This document shows positions 17,618 through 25,955 of a DNA stretch of 64,000 nucleotides, piece by piece. The stretch is from DATEPR01 sp036502345 (GTDB lineage: Bacteria; Actinomycetota; Actinomycetes; Mycobacteriales; Pseudonocardiaceae). Both the position numbers and the translations under genes were made by a program. The first letter of the stretch is position 1. Every line of letters starts with the position of its first letter. The stretch covers positions 36,418-100,417 of the forward strand of contig DASXYT010000091.1 of assembly GCA_036502345.1 (NCBI GenBank). Reading direction: 5' to 3'. Under the pieces are notes generated by a model, which did no database searches, was not told the origin of the DNA, and saw nothing but the letters and a program-made list of their open reading frames with translations.

Positions 17618-18769
17618 ATGAGCGAGAGCACAGTGGCGCGGGCCGCTTCCTTCGTCGATCCGTTGGCCGAGAAGTTCCGGGAGGAGGTCTCGGCGTGGCT
17701 GGCCGGGGTCGCTCGGCCGGAGTGGCAGCAGGAGTTGCTGGCCGAACAGGCCGAGGACGACCGGATCGCGATGCGCCGGGACTGGGACAAGATCGTCGAG
17801 GACGGCGGATTCGGCGGGCTGAGCTGGCCGGTCGAGTACGGCGGGCGTGGGCTCGGACCGATCGAGGAGTACATCTTCCACGTCGAGGCGGCCAGGTACT
17901 CGGCGCCGGACCTGCTCAACTGCATCGGCTTCGACCTGGCGGGACCGGCCATCCTGGCCGCCGGCACGGAGGCCCAGCAGGCGAAGTTCCTACCGCGCAT
18001 CCTGCGCGGTCAGGACCTGTGGTGTGAGGGCTTCTCCGAGCCCAACGCCGGGTCGGACATGGCGGCGACGGCGACCGTGGCCGAGCCGTGTGAGGGCGGC
18101 TACCGGGTCTCCGGCCAGAAGGTGTGGACGAGCTTCGCCCACCTCGCCGACTGGTGCTACCTGCTGGTGAAGTCCTCGGCGACGGCGGCTCGGCACCACA
18201 ACCTGTCGATCCTGTTGCTGGACATGACATCGCCGGGCATCGAGGTGCGCCCGATCAAGCAGATCACCGGTGAGAGCGAGTTCAACGAACTGTTCCTGGA
18301 CAACGTCTTCGTGTCCGAGGAGAACCTGCTCGGCGCCGAGAACGAGGGCTGGGAACTAGCCACGCTCGCCGGCTTCCGGCACGGCAGGCGGCCGTTCGAC
18401 GCGCTGCGCCGCTACATCCAGATCCGTGGCGCGGCCGACCGGCTCGGTCGCTGTAGGGCGGAGCAGGGACTCACCGGCCTGTCGGCGGAGGAGCGGGAGA
18501 CCGAACTGCTGCGCTGGCACATCAGCAGGGTGATCGAGGGCCTCGCCGCAGGCCGGGACGTGCGCGGCCCGTCGTCCACGCTGCGCATCGTCTGGGGCCA
18601 GCTGTGGCAACGGATCAGTGAGGCCGGCCTGGCGCTGGGCTGCCCGAACCACGAGGCGTACTGGCGACACCAGTACCTGCACACCCGGTTCGGCACCATC
18701 GCCGGTGGGACGGAACAGATCCAGCGCAACATCATCAGCGATCGCGTTCTCGAACTGCCGAGGAAGTGA
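17618..18769 (+). CDS. acyl-CoA dehydrogenase, large subunit type
   Basis: A 383-residue acyl-CoA dehydrogenase with GGAGGA ahead of its ATG. It contains GLSWPVEYGGRGLGPIEEYI, FSEPNAGSDMAATATVAEP, GQKVWTSFAHLADWCYLLVK and a C-terminal end YLHTRFGTIAGGTEQIQRNI. Actinobacteria often encode such a subunit together with a shorter, partly degenerate partner that completes an alpha2-beta2 enzyme, as known for steroid side-chain FadE pairs. The next gene looks like that partner and begins within a few bases of this stop. I infer a heteromeric dehydrogenase acting on a bulky or branched CoA ester. Confidence 0.93.
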   Translation: MSESTVARAASFVDPLAEKFREEVSAWLAGVARPEWQQELLAEQAEDDRIAMRRDWDKIVEDGGFGGLSWPVEYGGRGLGPIEEYIFHVEAARYSAPDLLNCIGFDLAGPAILAAGTEAQQAKFLPRILRGQDLWCEGFSEPNAGSDMAATATVAEPCEGGYRVSGQKVWTSFAHLADWCYLLVKSSATAARHHNLSILLLDMTSPGIEVRPIKQITGESEFNELFLDNVFVSEENLLGAENEGWELATLAGFRHGRRPFDALRRYIQIRGAADRLGRCRAEQGLTGLSAEERETELLRWHISRVIEGLAAGRDVRGPSSTLRIVWGQLWQRISEAGLALGCPNHEAYWRHQYLHTRFGTIAGGTEQIQRNIISDRVLELPRK

Positions 18770-18774
18770 GCGAC

Positions 18775-19602
18775 ATGCATACCGTTCCCAGCGATATCGC
18801 GGTCGAGGCAGCCAGGGGGCTGAGCGACTTCCTGGCCGGCAAGGTCGGCAAACAGCAGGCATCCCCTGACCAGGTCGAGGCCGACTGGCACGGCCTGTGG
18901 GACGACCTGAAGGCAGGCGGCTGGCTGGACGTCGGCACCGAGTTGGCAGCCGAGTCGCAGGACGCCCAGTTGGTCGTCGACGCGGCCTACCTGGCCGAGG
19001 CGTTCTCGAAGTACCTCGTCTCGTTGCCGTTCGTCGAGGTACTGGCCGGCCAGGTCGGCGACTCGTTGGCCGACCAGCGCGAGATCACGGTCGACGGCAC
19101 GGTCGCGGTCGCGTTCCCGCACGAGCAGTTCGGCGACGACACGGCCGTGGTGGACTCTTTCGCGCCGTCGCTGCCAACGGCCGATCTCGCTGTCGGGTCG
19201 GTCAGCCTCCGGAAGCTACAGGTCGAGGCGACGCTGCGGGCGATGGGCGCGGTCAGTTGCGCGCGCGCCGCGTTCACCGGAGCCGTCGACTACTCGCGGA
19301 GCAGGCGGGCGTACGGCCAGGTCATCGGCTCGTTCCAGGCGATGAAACACCTGATGGCCGACATGTTCGTGGCGCTCGAACTGGCCGAGTCCGGCTGTGT
19401 GTGGGCGGCCAACGACCTGGACAACGCGTTCGTCATCTGCGAGGACGTGCTCACGCGCTGCCTGTGGGTCACCGGCCGCGTCATCCAGGTCTACGGCGGC
19501 ATCGGCTTCACCTGGGAGGGCGGGACGCACTACTACGTCCGGCACATCCTGGCCGCGCTGCGGCTGAACCGGGCCATGGCCGCGCTGGCAGGGTCCGCAT
19601 GA
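18775..19602 (+). CDS. acyl-CoA dehydrogenase family protein, small partner subunit
   Basis: A 275-residue shortened member of the acyl-CoA dehydrogenase family. The N-terminal and middle parts are reduced and divergent; the clearest homology is the C-terminal helical domain (AVDYSRSRRAYGQVIGSFQA, MKHLMADMFVALELAESGCV, VIQVYGGIGFTWEGGTHYYV). The usual FAD-side motifs of the middle domain are not evident, as expected for the partner of a heteromeric enzyme. An ATG at 18775 with GAGGAA 9 nt upstream is preferred; a GTG at 18766 that overlaps the previous stop is possible but too close to that site. Its stop overlaps the next start (ATGA). Confidence 0.88.
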   Translation: MHTVPSDIAVEAARGLSDFLAGKVGKQQASPDQVEADWHGLWDDLKAGGWLDVGTELAAESQDAQLVVDAAYLAEAFSKYLVSLPFVEVLAGQVGDSLADQREITVDGTVAVAFPHEQFGDDTAVVDSFAPSLPTADLAVGSVSLRKLQVEATLRAMGAVSCARAAFTGAVDYSRSRRAYGQVIGSFQAMKHLMADMFVALELAESGCVWAANDLDNAFVICEDVLTRCLWVTGRVIQVYGGIGFTWEGGTHYYVRHILAALRLNRAMAALAGSA

Positions 19603-20603
19603 CTGCGGTGGCCGCGGCACTCGTGCCCGGTGACGGCATCGGGCCTGAGGTGACGGACGCGATGGTCGAGATCCTTCGGGCCGCGGGAGCGGACATCGAA
19701 TGGCACGCCCTCCCAGGTGGCGAGGCGTCCTTTCGGGACTCCGGTGACGCGATGCCGGAGGCGACGGTCAAGACCGTGCACGAACTCGGCCTGGCACTGA
19801 AGGGGCCACTGGAGGTGCCGCTGCGCACCTACGAGAACCCGAACAAGGGGCTGCGGCAGGCGATCGCCGCCTACGCCAACGTCCGCACCGTCCAGGGGTA
19901 TCCGCTGCCCGGCAGGCCGTGGCACGACGGCATGCGACTGGCGATCATCCGTGAGCTGACCGAGGACGTGGCCCGAGGAGCCGCCGAGCGGACGGCCGAT
20001 GGCCAGACAGGTATCTCGGTGAAGGTCGTGACCAGGACGGCCAGCGAGAAGGTGGCCCGCTTCGCCTACGGCTGGGCCACCGAGCAGGGATTGGGCAGCG
20101 TCACCGTGGCCCATCTCGGGCCGAGCCAGCGGGAGACCGACGGCCTGTTCCTGGACGTCGCGATGGAGGTGGCGGGCGACTATCCAGGATTGGTCATCAC
20201 CGAGGAGGCTGTCGACCCGCTCTGCGTGCACCTGATCCAGAACCCGCTGCCCTACGACGTCGTGCTGACGATGAACGTGTACGGCGGGATCATGTGCGGC
20301 GTCGTGGCCGGGCTGGCCGGCAGCGTCGGTGTGATGCCGGGGGTCAACGTCGGCGAGCACGGCGTCGTGTTCGAGGCAGGCCACGGCAGCGCCCCACGAC
20401 ATGCCGGCAAGGACACCGCGAACCCGATGGGCGTCGTGCTGTCCGGCGCGATGCTGCTCGACCACGTCGGCCAGCGCGATGTCGCGGACCGGGTGCGCAC
20501 GTCGATCGGCCGGGTGGTCGCCGAGGGCACGGCGGCGCCCCGCGATCTCGGTGGCAGCGGCTCGTTGCGCGGGTTCGTGGCCAGGGTCGGGGAGTTGCTG
20601 TGA
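19599..20603 (+). CDS. isocitrate/isopropylmalate dehydrogenase-fold protein with altered active site
   Basis: A 334-residue member of the beta-decarboxylating dehydrogenase family: VPGDGIGPEVTDAMVEILRA at the N-terminus, the block RTYENPNKGLRQAIAAYANV and the late VFEAGHGSAPRHAGKDTANP. Several residues that define catalysis appear changed. The RENTEG(x)Y segment reads RELTEDVARG with no Tyr. The HKAN segment with the catalytic Lys reads AHLGPSQRETDG. The NxxGDxxSD segment, which supplies metal-binding Asp residues, reads NVYGGIMCGV. Only the Asp of EEAVDPLCVHLIQNP seems kept. The gene is tightly coupled on both sides (ATGA and GTGA overlaps), so it is unlikely to be decaying. It may perform a different reaction or be a non-redox family member. 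Confidence 0.85.
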   Translation: MTAVAAALVPGDGIGPEVTDAMVEILRAAGADIEWHALPGGEASFRDSGDAMPEATVKTVHELGLALKGPLEVPLRTYENPNKGLRQAIAAYANVRTVQGYPLPGRPWHDGMRLAIIRELTEDVARGAAERTADGQTGISVKVVTRTASEKVARFAYGWATEQGLGSVTVAHLGPSQRETDGLFLDVAMEVAGDYPGLVITEEAVDPLCVHLIQNPLPYDVVLTMNVYGGIMCGVVAGLAGSVGVMPGVNVGEHGVVFEAGHGSAPRHAGKDTANPMGVVLSGAMLLDHVGQRDVADRVRTSIGRVVAEGTAAPRDLGGSGSLRGFVARVGELL

Positions 20604-21403
20604 GCGCGCCGGCCTTCGAGCAGTTGGGACTGCGCCACGTCAGCGTCTCGATCGAGGCGCCGTGCGTGGCGCACGTCGAACTCAACCGGCCGCCGGTGAA
20701 CGCCGTCGACCAGGCGATGTACGTCGAACTGCGGGACGTGTTCAGCCGGTTCCACGAGTTGCTGCCGACGGTGCGGGTGCTGGTGCTGTCCGGGCGTGGC
20801 AGGCACTTCTGCGCCGGCAACGACCTGCACGAGTTCGGCGAGATGACCGAGCGGAACGCGTCGTCGCGGATGAGGTCGGTCCGGGAGGCGTTCGCGTCGA
20901 TCTACGAGTGCCCGATCCCCACCATCGCCGCCGTGCACGGCTCGGCGCTGGGCACCGGGACCGCGATCGCCGCCTGCTGCGACCTGATCGTGTGCGCCGA
21001 CAGCGCGATGCTCGGTACCCCTGAGGTCGGGGTCGGCGTCATGGGCGGTGCCCGGCATCTCGCGCGCATCGTCCCCGAGCACGTCATGCGGCAGATGTAC
21101 TTCACCGGCGACCCCGTGCCGGCGAGGGACGTCGTCGGCTACGGCGGCATCAGCGCTGTCGTCCCCGACGACCGGCTGCTCGTCGAGGCGTTCCGGCTGG
21201 CAGGCCGGATCGCCCGGCACAGCGGTGCCGTGCTGCGGCAGGCCAAGGACAGCCTCAACCGCACCGAGTTCATGGAACTGCGGGCAGGCTACGAGGCAGA
21301 GCAGCAGGCAACAGTGCGCCTGGCCGGTCACCGCGACTCCGTCGAGGCCCGCCGTGCCCTGCTGGACCGCCGGCCACCGTCCTATGTCGACGAACCGAGC
21401 TGA
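20600..21403 (+). CDS. enoyl-CoA hydratase/isomerase family protein
   Basis: A 267-residue crotonase-fold protein. The GTG at 20600 overlaps the previous stop (GTGA). Oxyanion-hole segments are GRHFCAGNDLHEFGE and GSALGTGTAIAACCDLIVCA; the active-site helix region is LGTPEVGVGVMGGARHLARI. It probably hydrates or isomerises the enoyl-CoA produced by the acyl-CoA dehydrogenases upstream. It differs from the minus-strand homologue at 8109, so the island encodes two distinct crotonases. Confidence 0.92.
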   Translation: MSAPAFEQLGLRHVSVSIEAPCVAHVELNRPPVNAVDQAMYVELRDVFSRFHELLPTVRVLVLSGRGRHFCAGNDLHEFGEMTERNASSRMRSVREAFASIYECPIPTIAAVHGSALGTGTAIAACCDLIVCADSAMLGTPEVGVGVMGGARHLARIVPEHVMRQMYFTGDPVPARDVVGYGGISAVVPDDRLLVEAFRLAGRIARHSGAVLRQAKDSLNRTEFMELRAGYEAEQQATVRLAGHRDSVEARRALLDRRPPSYVDEPS

Positions 21404-21404
21404 G

Positions 21405-22256
21405 ATGGCAGACGACGACTACCTGTTCGCACACCGGAACTGGGGCCGGTGGGGTGCGGCCGACGAGCGGGGCGCGGTGAACCTGGTGACGCAGGAGCGC
21501 AGCCGCTCGGCCGCGACCCTGGTGCGCAGCGGTGAGTCGATCTCGTTGTCCAGGCAGCTGGTCCCGCCTTCTCGGGGCGTCGAACTCGGGACCCCGGGCG
21601 TGGTGACCGAGCACCTGGCCGGCCGCTACCACGGGTCGACGGTGACCCACGTCGACGCGTTGTGCCATGTCTGGTCGGGCGAGGGCATGTGGGGTGGCAG
21701 GACAGCGGCGGTCGAGATCGGCTGCGACGGCTCCGAGTGGGCCGATGTGGCGAACATGCGTGACGGGATCGTCACCAGAGGAGTCCTGCTCGACATCCCG
21801 GCTCTTCGTGGTGAACCGTACGTCTCGACCGACCGACCGGTCTCCGCTGTCGAGCTCGACGCTGCCGCGTCGCGGCAGGGCGTCGAGGTGCGGACCGGTG
21901 ACGCTCTGGTCCTGTACTGCGGACGAGACGTCCTGGAGGCGCAGGGCCACGAATACCAGGACCCGAACGGCGAACGGGCCGGCGTCGGCGAGTCGTGCGT
22001 GCGGTTCGTCCGCGAGCACGACGTGGCGCTGGTGCTGTGGGACATGTTGGAGGCGCGGTCCGACCAGCATGTGCCCTTCGGCGCGATGCACGGCGTGCTG
22101 TGGGCGTTCGGCGTGCCACTGGTGGACAACTGCGATCTCGGCCGGCTGGTGGCGCGGTGCCGCGCCGAGGGTCGCTACGAGTTCCTGCTGATGCTCGCGC
22201 CACTGGTACTCGCAGGCGGCACCGGTTCACCGGTGAACCCGCTGGCCGTGTTGTGA
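21405..22256 (+). CDS. cyclase family (metal-dependent) hydrolase
   Basis: A 283-residue member of the 'putative cyclase' family (kynurenine formamidase-like fold). The metal-binding signature HGSTVTHVDALCHVW has the His/Asp/His pattern of the family, and VLLDIPALRGEP and DALVLYCGRD are further blocks. Family members hydrolyse amides, lactones or formamides, or cyclise intermediates. An ATG 1 bp after the previous stop is chosen; an in-frame ATG at 21384 would overlap it. The link to CoA pathway genes suggests hydrolysis of a ring or amide intermediate, but this is inference. Confidence 0.88.
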   Translation: MADDDYLFAHRNWGRWGAADERGAVNLVTQERSRSAATLVRSGESISLSRQLVPPSRGVELGTPGVVTEHLAGRYHGSTVTHVDALCHVWSGEGMWGGRTAAVEIGCDGSEWADVANMRDGIVTRGVLLDIPALRGEPYVSTDRPVSAVELDAAASRQGVEVRTGDALVLYCGRDVLEAQGHEYQDPNGERAGVGESCVRFVREHDVALVLWDMLEARSDQHVPFGAMHGVLWAFGVPLVDNCDLGRLVARCRAEGRYEFLLMLAPLVLAGGTGSPVNPLAVL

Positions 22257-22277
22257 AACAGGACAGGAGTTGACGTC

Positions 22278-23624
22278 ATGGAAAAGCCGACAGTGTTCAC
22301 CGAGGACGACCTGGCCAAGATCCGGAAGGGCCTGGACGGCTACCGGGTGCCGGGCGCGTACGAGCCGGGCAGGTGGATGGTCAGCAAGTACACCCGGGAC
22401 GAGCGCATCCTGGACAAGCGGCTGCCGGCGAACGTGATCTTCCGGGACATGACGTTGCGCGTCGTCGAGCAGATCTCCGGTGTCTCGCTCTCGGCGGACG
22501 ACCGCATCACGTTCCTGCGGGCCATCGCGGCCACCGGGATCGCGTCGATCCAGCCGTCGGCATTCCGCCGTGGGCACGACCTGGCGTTCATGAAGCGCGA
22601 GGCCGAGGCGATCCGGGACGTCAACCCGAACTGCGAGATCGTCTACGGCGGCCTGTCCACCGAGGCCGAGTTGGAGCTCGCGGCCGAGGCGGGCTACGAC
22701 GCCGTCGACGTGTGGTCGACGTTCCTCGGTGACGTGGCTCCCAGCTGTGCGGGCGCCGTCTATCACCGGGCGTGGCAGGAGCGCGAGTGGCGCGATCTTC
22801 GCTTCCCGAAGCGGCCGGAGGACCAGGTGGCCCGCTCGGTGCGGTTCATCGAACTGGCCGACAAGTACGGCATCCACATCGGCGGTGCCGTCAACCTGCT
22901 GTCCTTCTGTGACGAGTCCTATGTCGATCTGTACGTCCGGACGGTCGCCGCCGCCGGCTGCAAGGAGGTCGTGCTCGCCGACGGGGCGGGCGGGGTCAGC
23001 CCCGAGGTCTTCGGTCACCTGGTCGGCGTCGCCAAGGCAGCCGCCCCGGACGTCACGATCGGCGTGCACACGCACAACAACTTCGGCACCGGCATCTCGG
23101 CGGCCGTCGAGTCGATCAAGGCGGGGGCCACGCTGATCGAGGTGTCGGTCAACGGTTACGAGGAGCACCCCGGCAACCCCGACCTCGCTACGCTCGCCAT
23201 CGCGCTGCGGGCGCTGTACGGCGTCGACAGCGGGATCGACCTCAGCAGGATGTGGGAGCTGGCCCGGCTCGGCGAGGACCTGACCGGCCTCACCCTGGAG
23301 CGCAACCACCCCGTCGTCGGCATCGCGATCTACACCGGTGGTGGCGGTGACGAGTACGTCCAGGAGCACCACGTCGATCCGCTGATCCACGCGTCCATCG
23401 CTCCGGAGGCGATCGGCGGTAGCCGGCAGGTCGACGTCGGCGTCACCACCGGCCCCTTCACCATGTGGGACAAGCTCGACGAGTTGGGTATCGACGTGGA
23501 CAGCCGGGAGATCGTGGAGAAGGTGCTCGGGCTGTGCAAGGAACGGCTGGCAGCGGCCGACCACGGGATCGACGACGACGACATCCGTGCCGTGGCCGCC
23601 GAGGTGCTCGGCAGCCGTGTGTGA
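22278..23624 (+). CDS. HMG-CoA-lyase-like / DRE-TIM metallolyase family protein
   Basis: A 448-residue TIM-barrel protein of the superfamily that includes HMG-CoA lyase, isopropylmalate synthase and homocitrate synthase. A first barrel strand VIFRDMTLRVVEQISGV has the Arg-Asp pair of the family, and GVHTHNNFGTGISAAVESIK has the HxHN metal site, with LIEVSVNGYEEHPGNPDL following. The chain is longer than a typical lyase (about 300 residues); the C-terminal 130 residues (GIAIYTGGGGDEYVQEHHVD onward) have no clear counterpart I can name. A carbon-carbon cleavage or condensation late in the pathway would fit the upstream dehydrogenase and hydratase genes. The gene starts 21 bp after the cyclase stop. 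Confidence 0.88.
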   Translation: MEKPTVFTEDDLAKIRKGLDGYRVPGAYEPGRWMVSKYTRDERILDKRLPANVIFRDMTLRVVEQISGVSLSADDRITFLRAIAATGIASIQPSAFRRGHDLAFMKREAEAIRDVNPNCEIVYGGLSTEAELELAAEAGYDAVDVWSTFLGDVAPSCAGAVYHRAWQEREWRDLRFPKRPEDQVARSVRFIELADKYGIHIGGAVNLLSFCDESYVDLYVRTVAAAGCKEVVLADGAGGVSPEVFGHLVGVAKAAAPDVTIGVHTHNNFGTGISAAVESIKAGATLIEVSVNGYEEHPGNPDLATLAIALRALYGVDSGIDLSRMWELARLGEDLTGLTLERNHPVVGIAIYTGGGGDEYVQEHHVDPLIHASIAPEAIGGSRQVDVGVTTGPFTMWDKLDELGIDVDSREIVEKVLGLCKERLAAADHGIDDDDIRAVAAEVLGSRV

Positions 23625-23794
23625 CCTAGGGGGTGTTTCACAAGCCCGCTTTCCGGCTGCGCGACGCCCAGGCACACCATCAGCGGCGTTGTCGTCGTCG
23701 CCGGTACAACAGAGGTACCGGCTCCTCCTCCGCCTTGCAGCTGGCGCACCTGGCCCCCGCTCGCACGGAGAAGGCTCATGAAACACCCCCTTGG
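23625..23794. repeat. short inverted-repeat element (MITE-like), 170 bp
   Basis: A 22-bp imperfect terminal inverted repeat: left arm 23625-23646, right arm 23773-23794, 19 of 22 positions matching with a perfect core GGGGGTGTTTCA/TGAAACACCCCC. The interior has no open reading frame of its own and contains a smaller palindrome around CCGGTAC..GTACCGG (23701-23721). The size, terminal repeats and lack of coding capacity fit a miniature transposable element, although a large RNA hairpin is an alternative. The start codon of the LLM gene (23778) lies inside the right arm. The element interrupts an otherwise tightly packed operon. Confidence 0.6.
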
Positions 23795-24590
23795 CCGGTT
23801 CGGCGTCTGGTGCACTGCCGACGAGATCACCCCCGACCTGGCCGTCGAGATCGAACGGCTCGGGTACGGGACGATCTGGATCGGCCGTGCCGACGGTGAC
23901 CTCGGCCAGGTCGAGCGGCTGTTGGACGCGACGAGCACGGTCGTCGTCGCCACCGGGATCGTGAACATCTGGCGGTTCCCGGGCGACTCGGTGGCGGCCG
24001 CGTACCACCGGGTCGAACGGCGGCACCCCGGCCGGTTGCTGCTCGGTGTCGGGGTCGGTCACCCGGAGACCAACGGTGAGCGCTACCGCAGGCCCTACAC
24101 CGCGTTGTGCCGGTACCTCGACGTCCTCGACGCCGCGCAGGTGCCGGCAGCGCGTCGGGTGCTGGCCGCGCTCGGGCCGAGGACACTGCGGCTGGCGGCC
24201 GAGCGGGCTGCGGGTGCGCATCCGTACCTGGTGCCGGTCGAGCACACCCGGTTCGCGCGGGAAACCATGGGCGCCGACGCCCTGCTGGCACCCGAGCAGC
24301 GCGTCGTGCTGGACACCGACGCCGACCGGGCGCGTGTCCTGGCGCTCGCTGCGGTGTCCGGGCCGCTGAGCAGGGTCAACTACGCCGGCAACATGCGGCG
24401 GCTGGGTTTCGGCGACGACCCACCGCTCGACCGACTCGTGCGGCACGGCGACCCGGCGGCGGTCGGCGCCGCACTCACCGAGCACCTGCTGGCCGGTGCC
24501 GATCACGTCGCCGTGCACGTGGTGGGTGAGGACCTGCTGCGTGGCTACCGGATCCTGTCCGACACCCTGATGATGAGGAGTTATCCGTGA
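23778..24590 (+). CDS. LLM-class (probably F420-dependent) oxidoreductase
   Basis: A 270-residue TIM-barrel protein of the luciferase-like family. Typical segments: LGRFGVWCTADEITPDLAVE, IERLGYGTIWIGRADGD, VATGIVNIWRFPGDSVAAAY, RLLLGVGVGHPETN and LTEHLLAGADHVAVHVVGED. Many actinobacterial relatives use F420, others FMN; sequence alone does not settle it. The ATG at 23778 lies within the right arm of an inverted repeat (23773-23794) and is preceded by GGAGAAGG, so translation of this gene uses a start contributed or bordered by that element. Its stop overlaps the next gene (GTGA). Confidence 0.88.
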   Translation: MKHPLGRFGVWCTADEITPDLAVEIERLGYGTIWIGRADGDLGQVERLLDATSTVVVATGIVNIWRFPGDSVAAAYHRVERRHPGRLLLGVGVGHPETNGERYRRPYTALCRYLDVLDAAQVPAARRVLAALGPRTLRLAAERAAGAHPYLVPVEHTRFARETMGADALLAPEQRVVLDTDADRARVLALAAVSGPLSRVNYAGNMRRLGFGDDPPLDRLVRHGDPAAVGAALTEHLLAGADHVAVHVVGEDLLRGYRILSDTLMMRSYP

Positions 24591-25471
24591 CGATCTCCGC
24601 GGCAGACGCTGTCGTCGCCTCCCGCAGGCTGCTCGAAGGCGCGACCGACATGCACGTCCACACCGCGCCCGACGTCGTGCCGCGCTCGGTCAACGCGATC
24701 GAGGTCGGCGAGGCGGCCAAGGCGGCCGGGATGCGTGCCGTGGTCCTGAAGAGCCACTCGACGGACACGTCGAGCCGGGCCGAGACGGCCCGCGAGATCA
24801 CGGGTTTCCCGCTGGTCGGCGGAGTGGTGCTCAACCAGTCGGTCGGTGGGCTCAACGCGGACGCGGTGCGGGAGTCGGCCCGGCAGGGCGGCAGGGTGGT
24901 GTGGCTGCCGACGGCGAGTTCGCGGCACTACATCGAGCACACCAGGGACCATGCGCATCCCCGGTACGAGACGTGGCGGGAACGCGCGCTGGTGGCCACC
25001 GAGGGCGGCGAGGTGCTGCCCGAGACCGAGGCCGTGCTGCGGGCGGTCTGGCGCGCGGACATGGTGCTCTGCTCGGGGCACATCAGTCCGGAAGAGACAC
25101 TCATAGTCTTCCGCCGTGCTGCCGAGATCGGCATCACGCGAATGACGGTCACACATCCGCACGCGGACTTCGTCGGCGTCTCGGTGGCACGCATGCGTGA
25201 GCTTGCCGAACTGGGTGCTGTCAACGAGATGGTGTACACGTTCGTGACACCGGCGGTGGAGCACACGCAGACCATGGAACACATCGCGAGCCAGATCCGG
25301 GCGGCCGGGGTGGAGAACTGCTACATCTCCACCGACGGCGGCCAGGCGATCAACCCGGTGCCGACCGAGATGTACCGGCTGTTCATCGAAGGCCTGCTGC
25401 TCAACGGGTTCTCCGAGGACGAGATGGTGCAGTTGGCACAGAAGACACCGGCGCGCTTGTTGCCGGCCTGA
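24587..25471 (+). CDS. DUF6282-type amidohydrolase-like protein
   Basis: A 294-residue protein with a metal-hydrolase look: TDMHVHTAPDVVPRSVNAIE has the HxH pattern of amidohydrolase/PHP-type barrels, VVLKSHSTDTSSRAE, VTHPHADFVGVSVARM and YISTDGGQAINPVPTEM are further candidate metal-ligand segments. I recognise it as similar to DUF6282 proteins, whose biochemical role is not established. GTG start overlaps the LLM stop, with GAGGAG upstream. It is the last gene of the long catabolic operon. A hydrolytic step on an amide, lactone or cyclic intermediate would be consistent with its fold. Confidence 0.8.
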   Translation: MTISAADAVVASRRLLEGATDMHVHTAPDVVPRSVNAIEVGEAAKAAGMRAVVLKSHSTDTSSRAETAREITGFPLVGGVVLNQSVGGLNADAVRESARQGGRVVWLPTASSRHYIEHTRDHAHPRYETWRERALVATEGGEVLPETEAVLRAVWRADMVLCSGHISPEETLIVFRRAAEIGITRMTVTHPHADFVGVSVARMRELAELGAVNEMVYTFVTPAVEHTQTMEHIASQIRAAGVENCYISTDGGQAINPVPTEMYRLFIEGLLLNGFSEDEMVQLAQKTPARLLPA

Positions 25472-25520
25472 CGGTCGGCCCTACCGCGGCGCCGGTGGGC
25501 CAGGGCGCTAACGTTTGCGC

Positions 25521-25955
25521 ATGCCCAGTGACTTCGCCATGAAGACCATGAACGCCGTCCACCGCACCGTGCTCAAGATCAGCGGCGGCAAGCTCGGCTG
25601 GCACGTGTCCGACATGCCGGCGCTGGAACTCACCACGATCGGCCGCAAATCCGGTCAGCCGCGGTCCGTGCTGCTCACCTCGCCGGTCCAGGAGGGCACC
25701 ACGCTCGTCGTCGTCGCCTCGCGCGGCGGCGACGACAAGCACCCGGCATGGTTCCTGAACCTGCGTGACAACCCCGACGTGCAGGTCGCCCTCCAGGGCA
25801 AGCCGGCGCGGCCGATGGTGGCCAGGGTGGCGAACGCCGAGGAGCGCGCCCGCCTGTGGCCGCTGGTCGTGGCCGACCACAAGAACTACGCCGACTACCA
25901 GACCAAGACCAAGCGGGAGATCCCGTTGGTGCTGCTGGAAGAGGTGTCAGCCTGA
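25521..25955 (+). CDS. deazaflavin (F420)-dependent nitroreductase family protein (Ddn-like)
   Basis: A 144-residue split-barrel protein of the F420H2-dependent nitroreductase/quinone reductase family. Characteristic blocks are LELTTIGRKSGQPRSVLLTS, VVVASRGGDDKHPAWFLNL and RDNPDVQVALQGKPARPMVA. Mycobacterial relatives reduce quinones or nitro-drugs with F420H2. The ATG at 25521 is preferred over a TTG two codons earlier. It ends convergently with a small minus-strand membrane protein, overlapping its 3' end by 9 bp. Confidence 0.92.
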   Translation: MPSDFAMKTMNAVHRTVLKISGGKLGWHVSDMPALELTTIGRKSGQPRSVLLTSPVQEGTTLVVVASRGGDDKHPAWFLNLRDNPDVQVALQGKPARPMVARVANAEERARLWPLVVADHKNYADYQTKTKREIPLVLLEEVSA

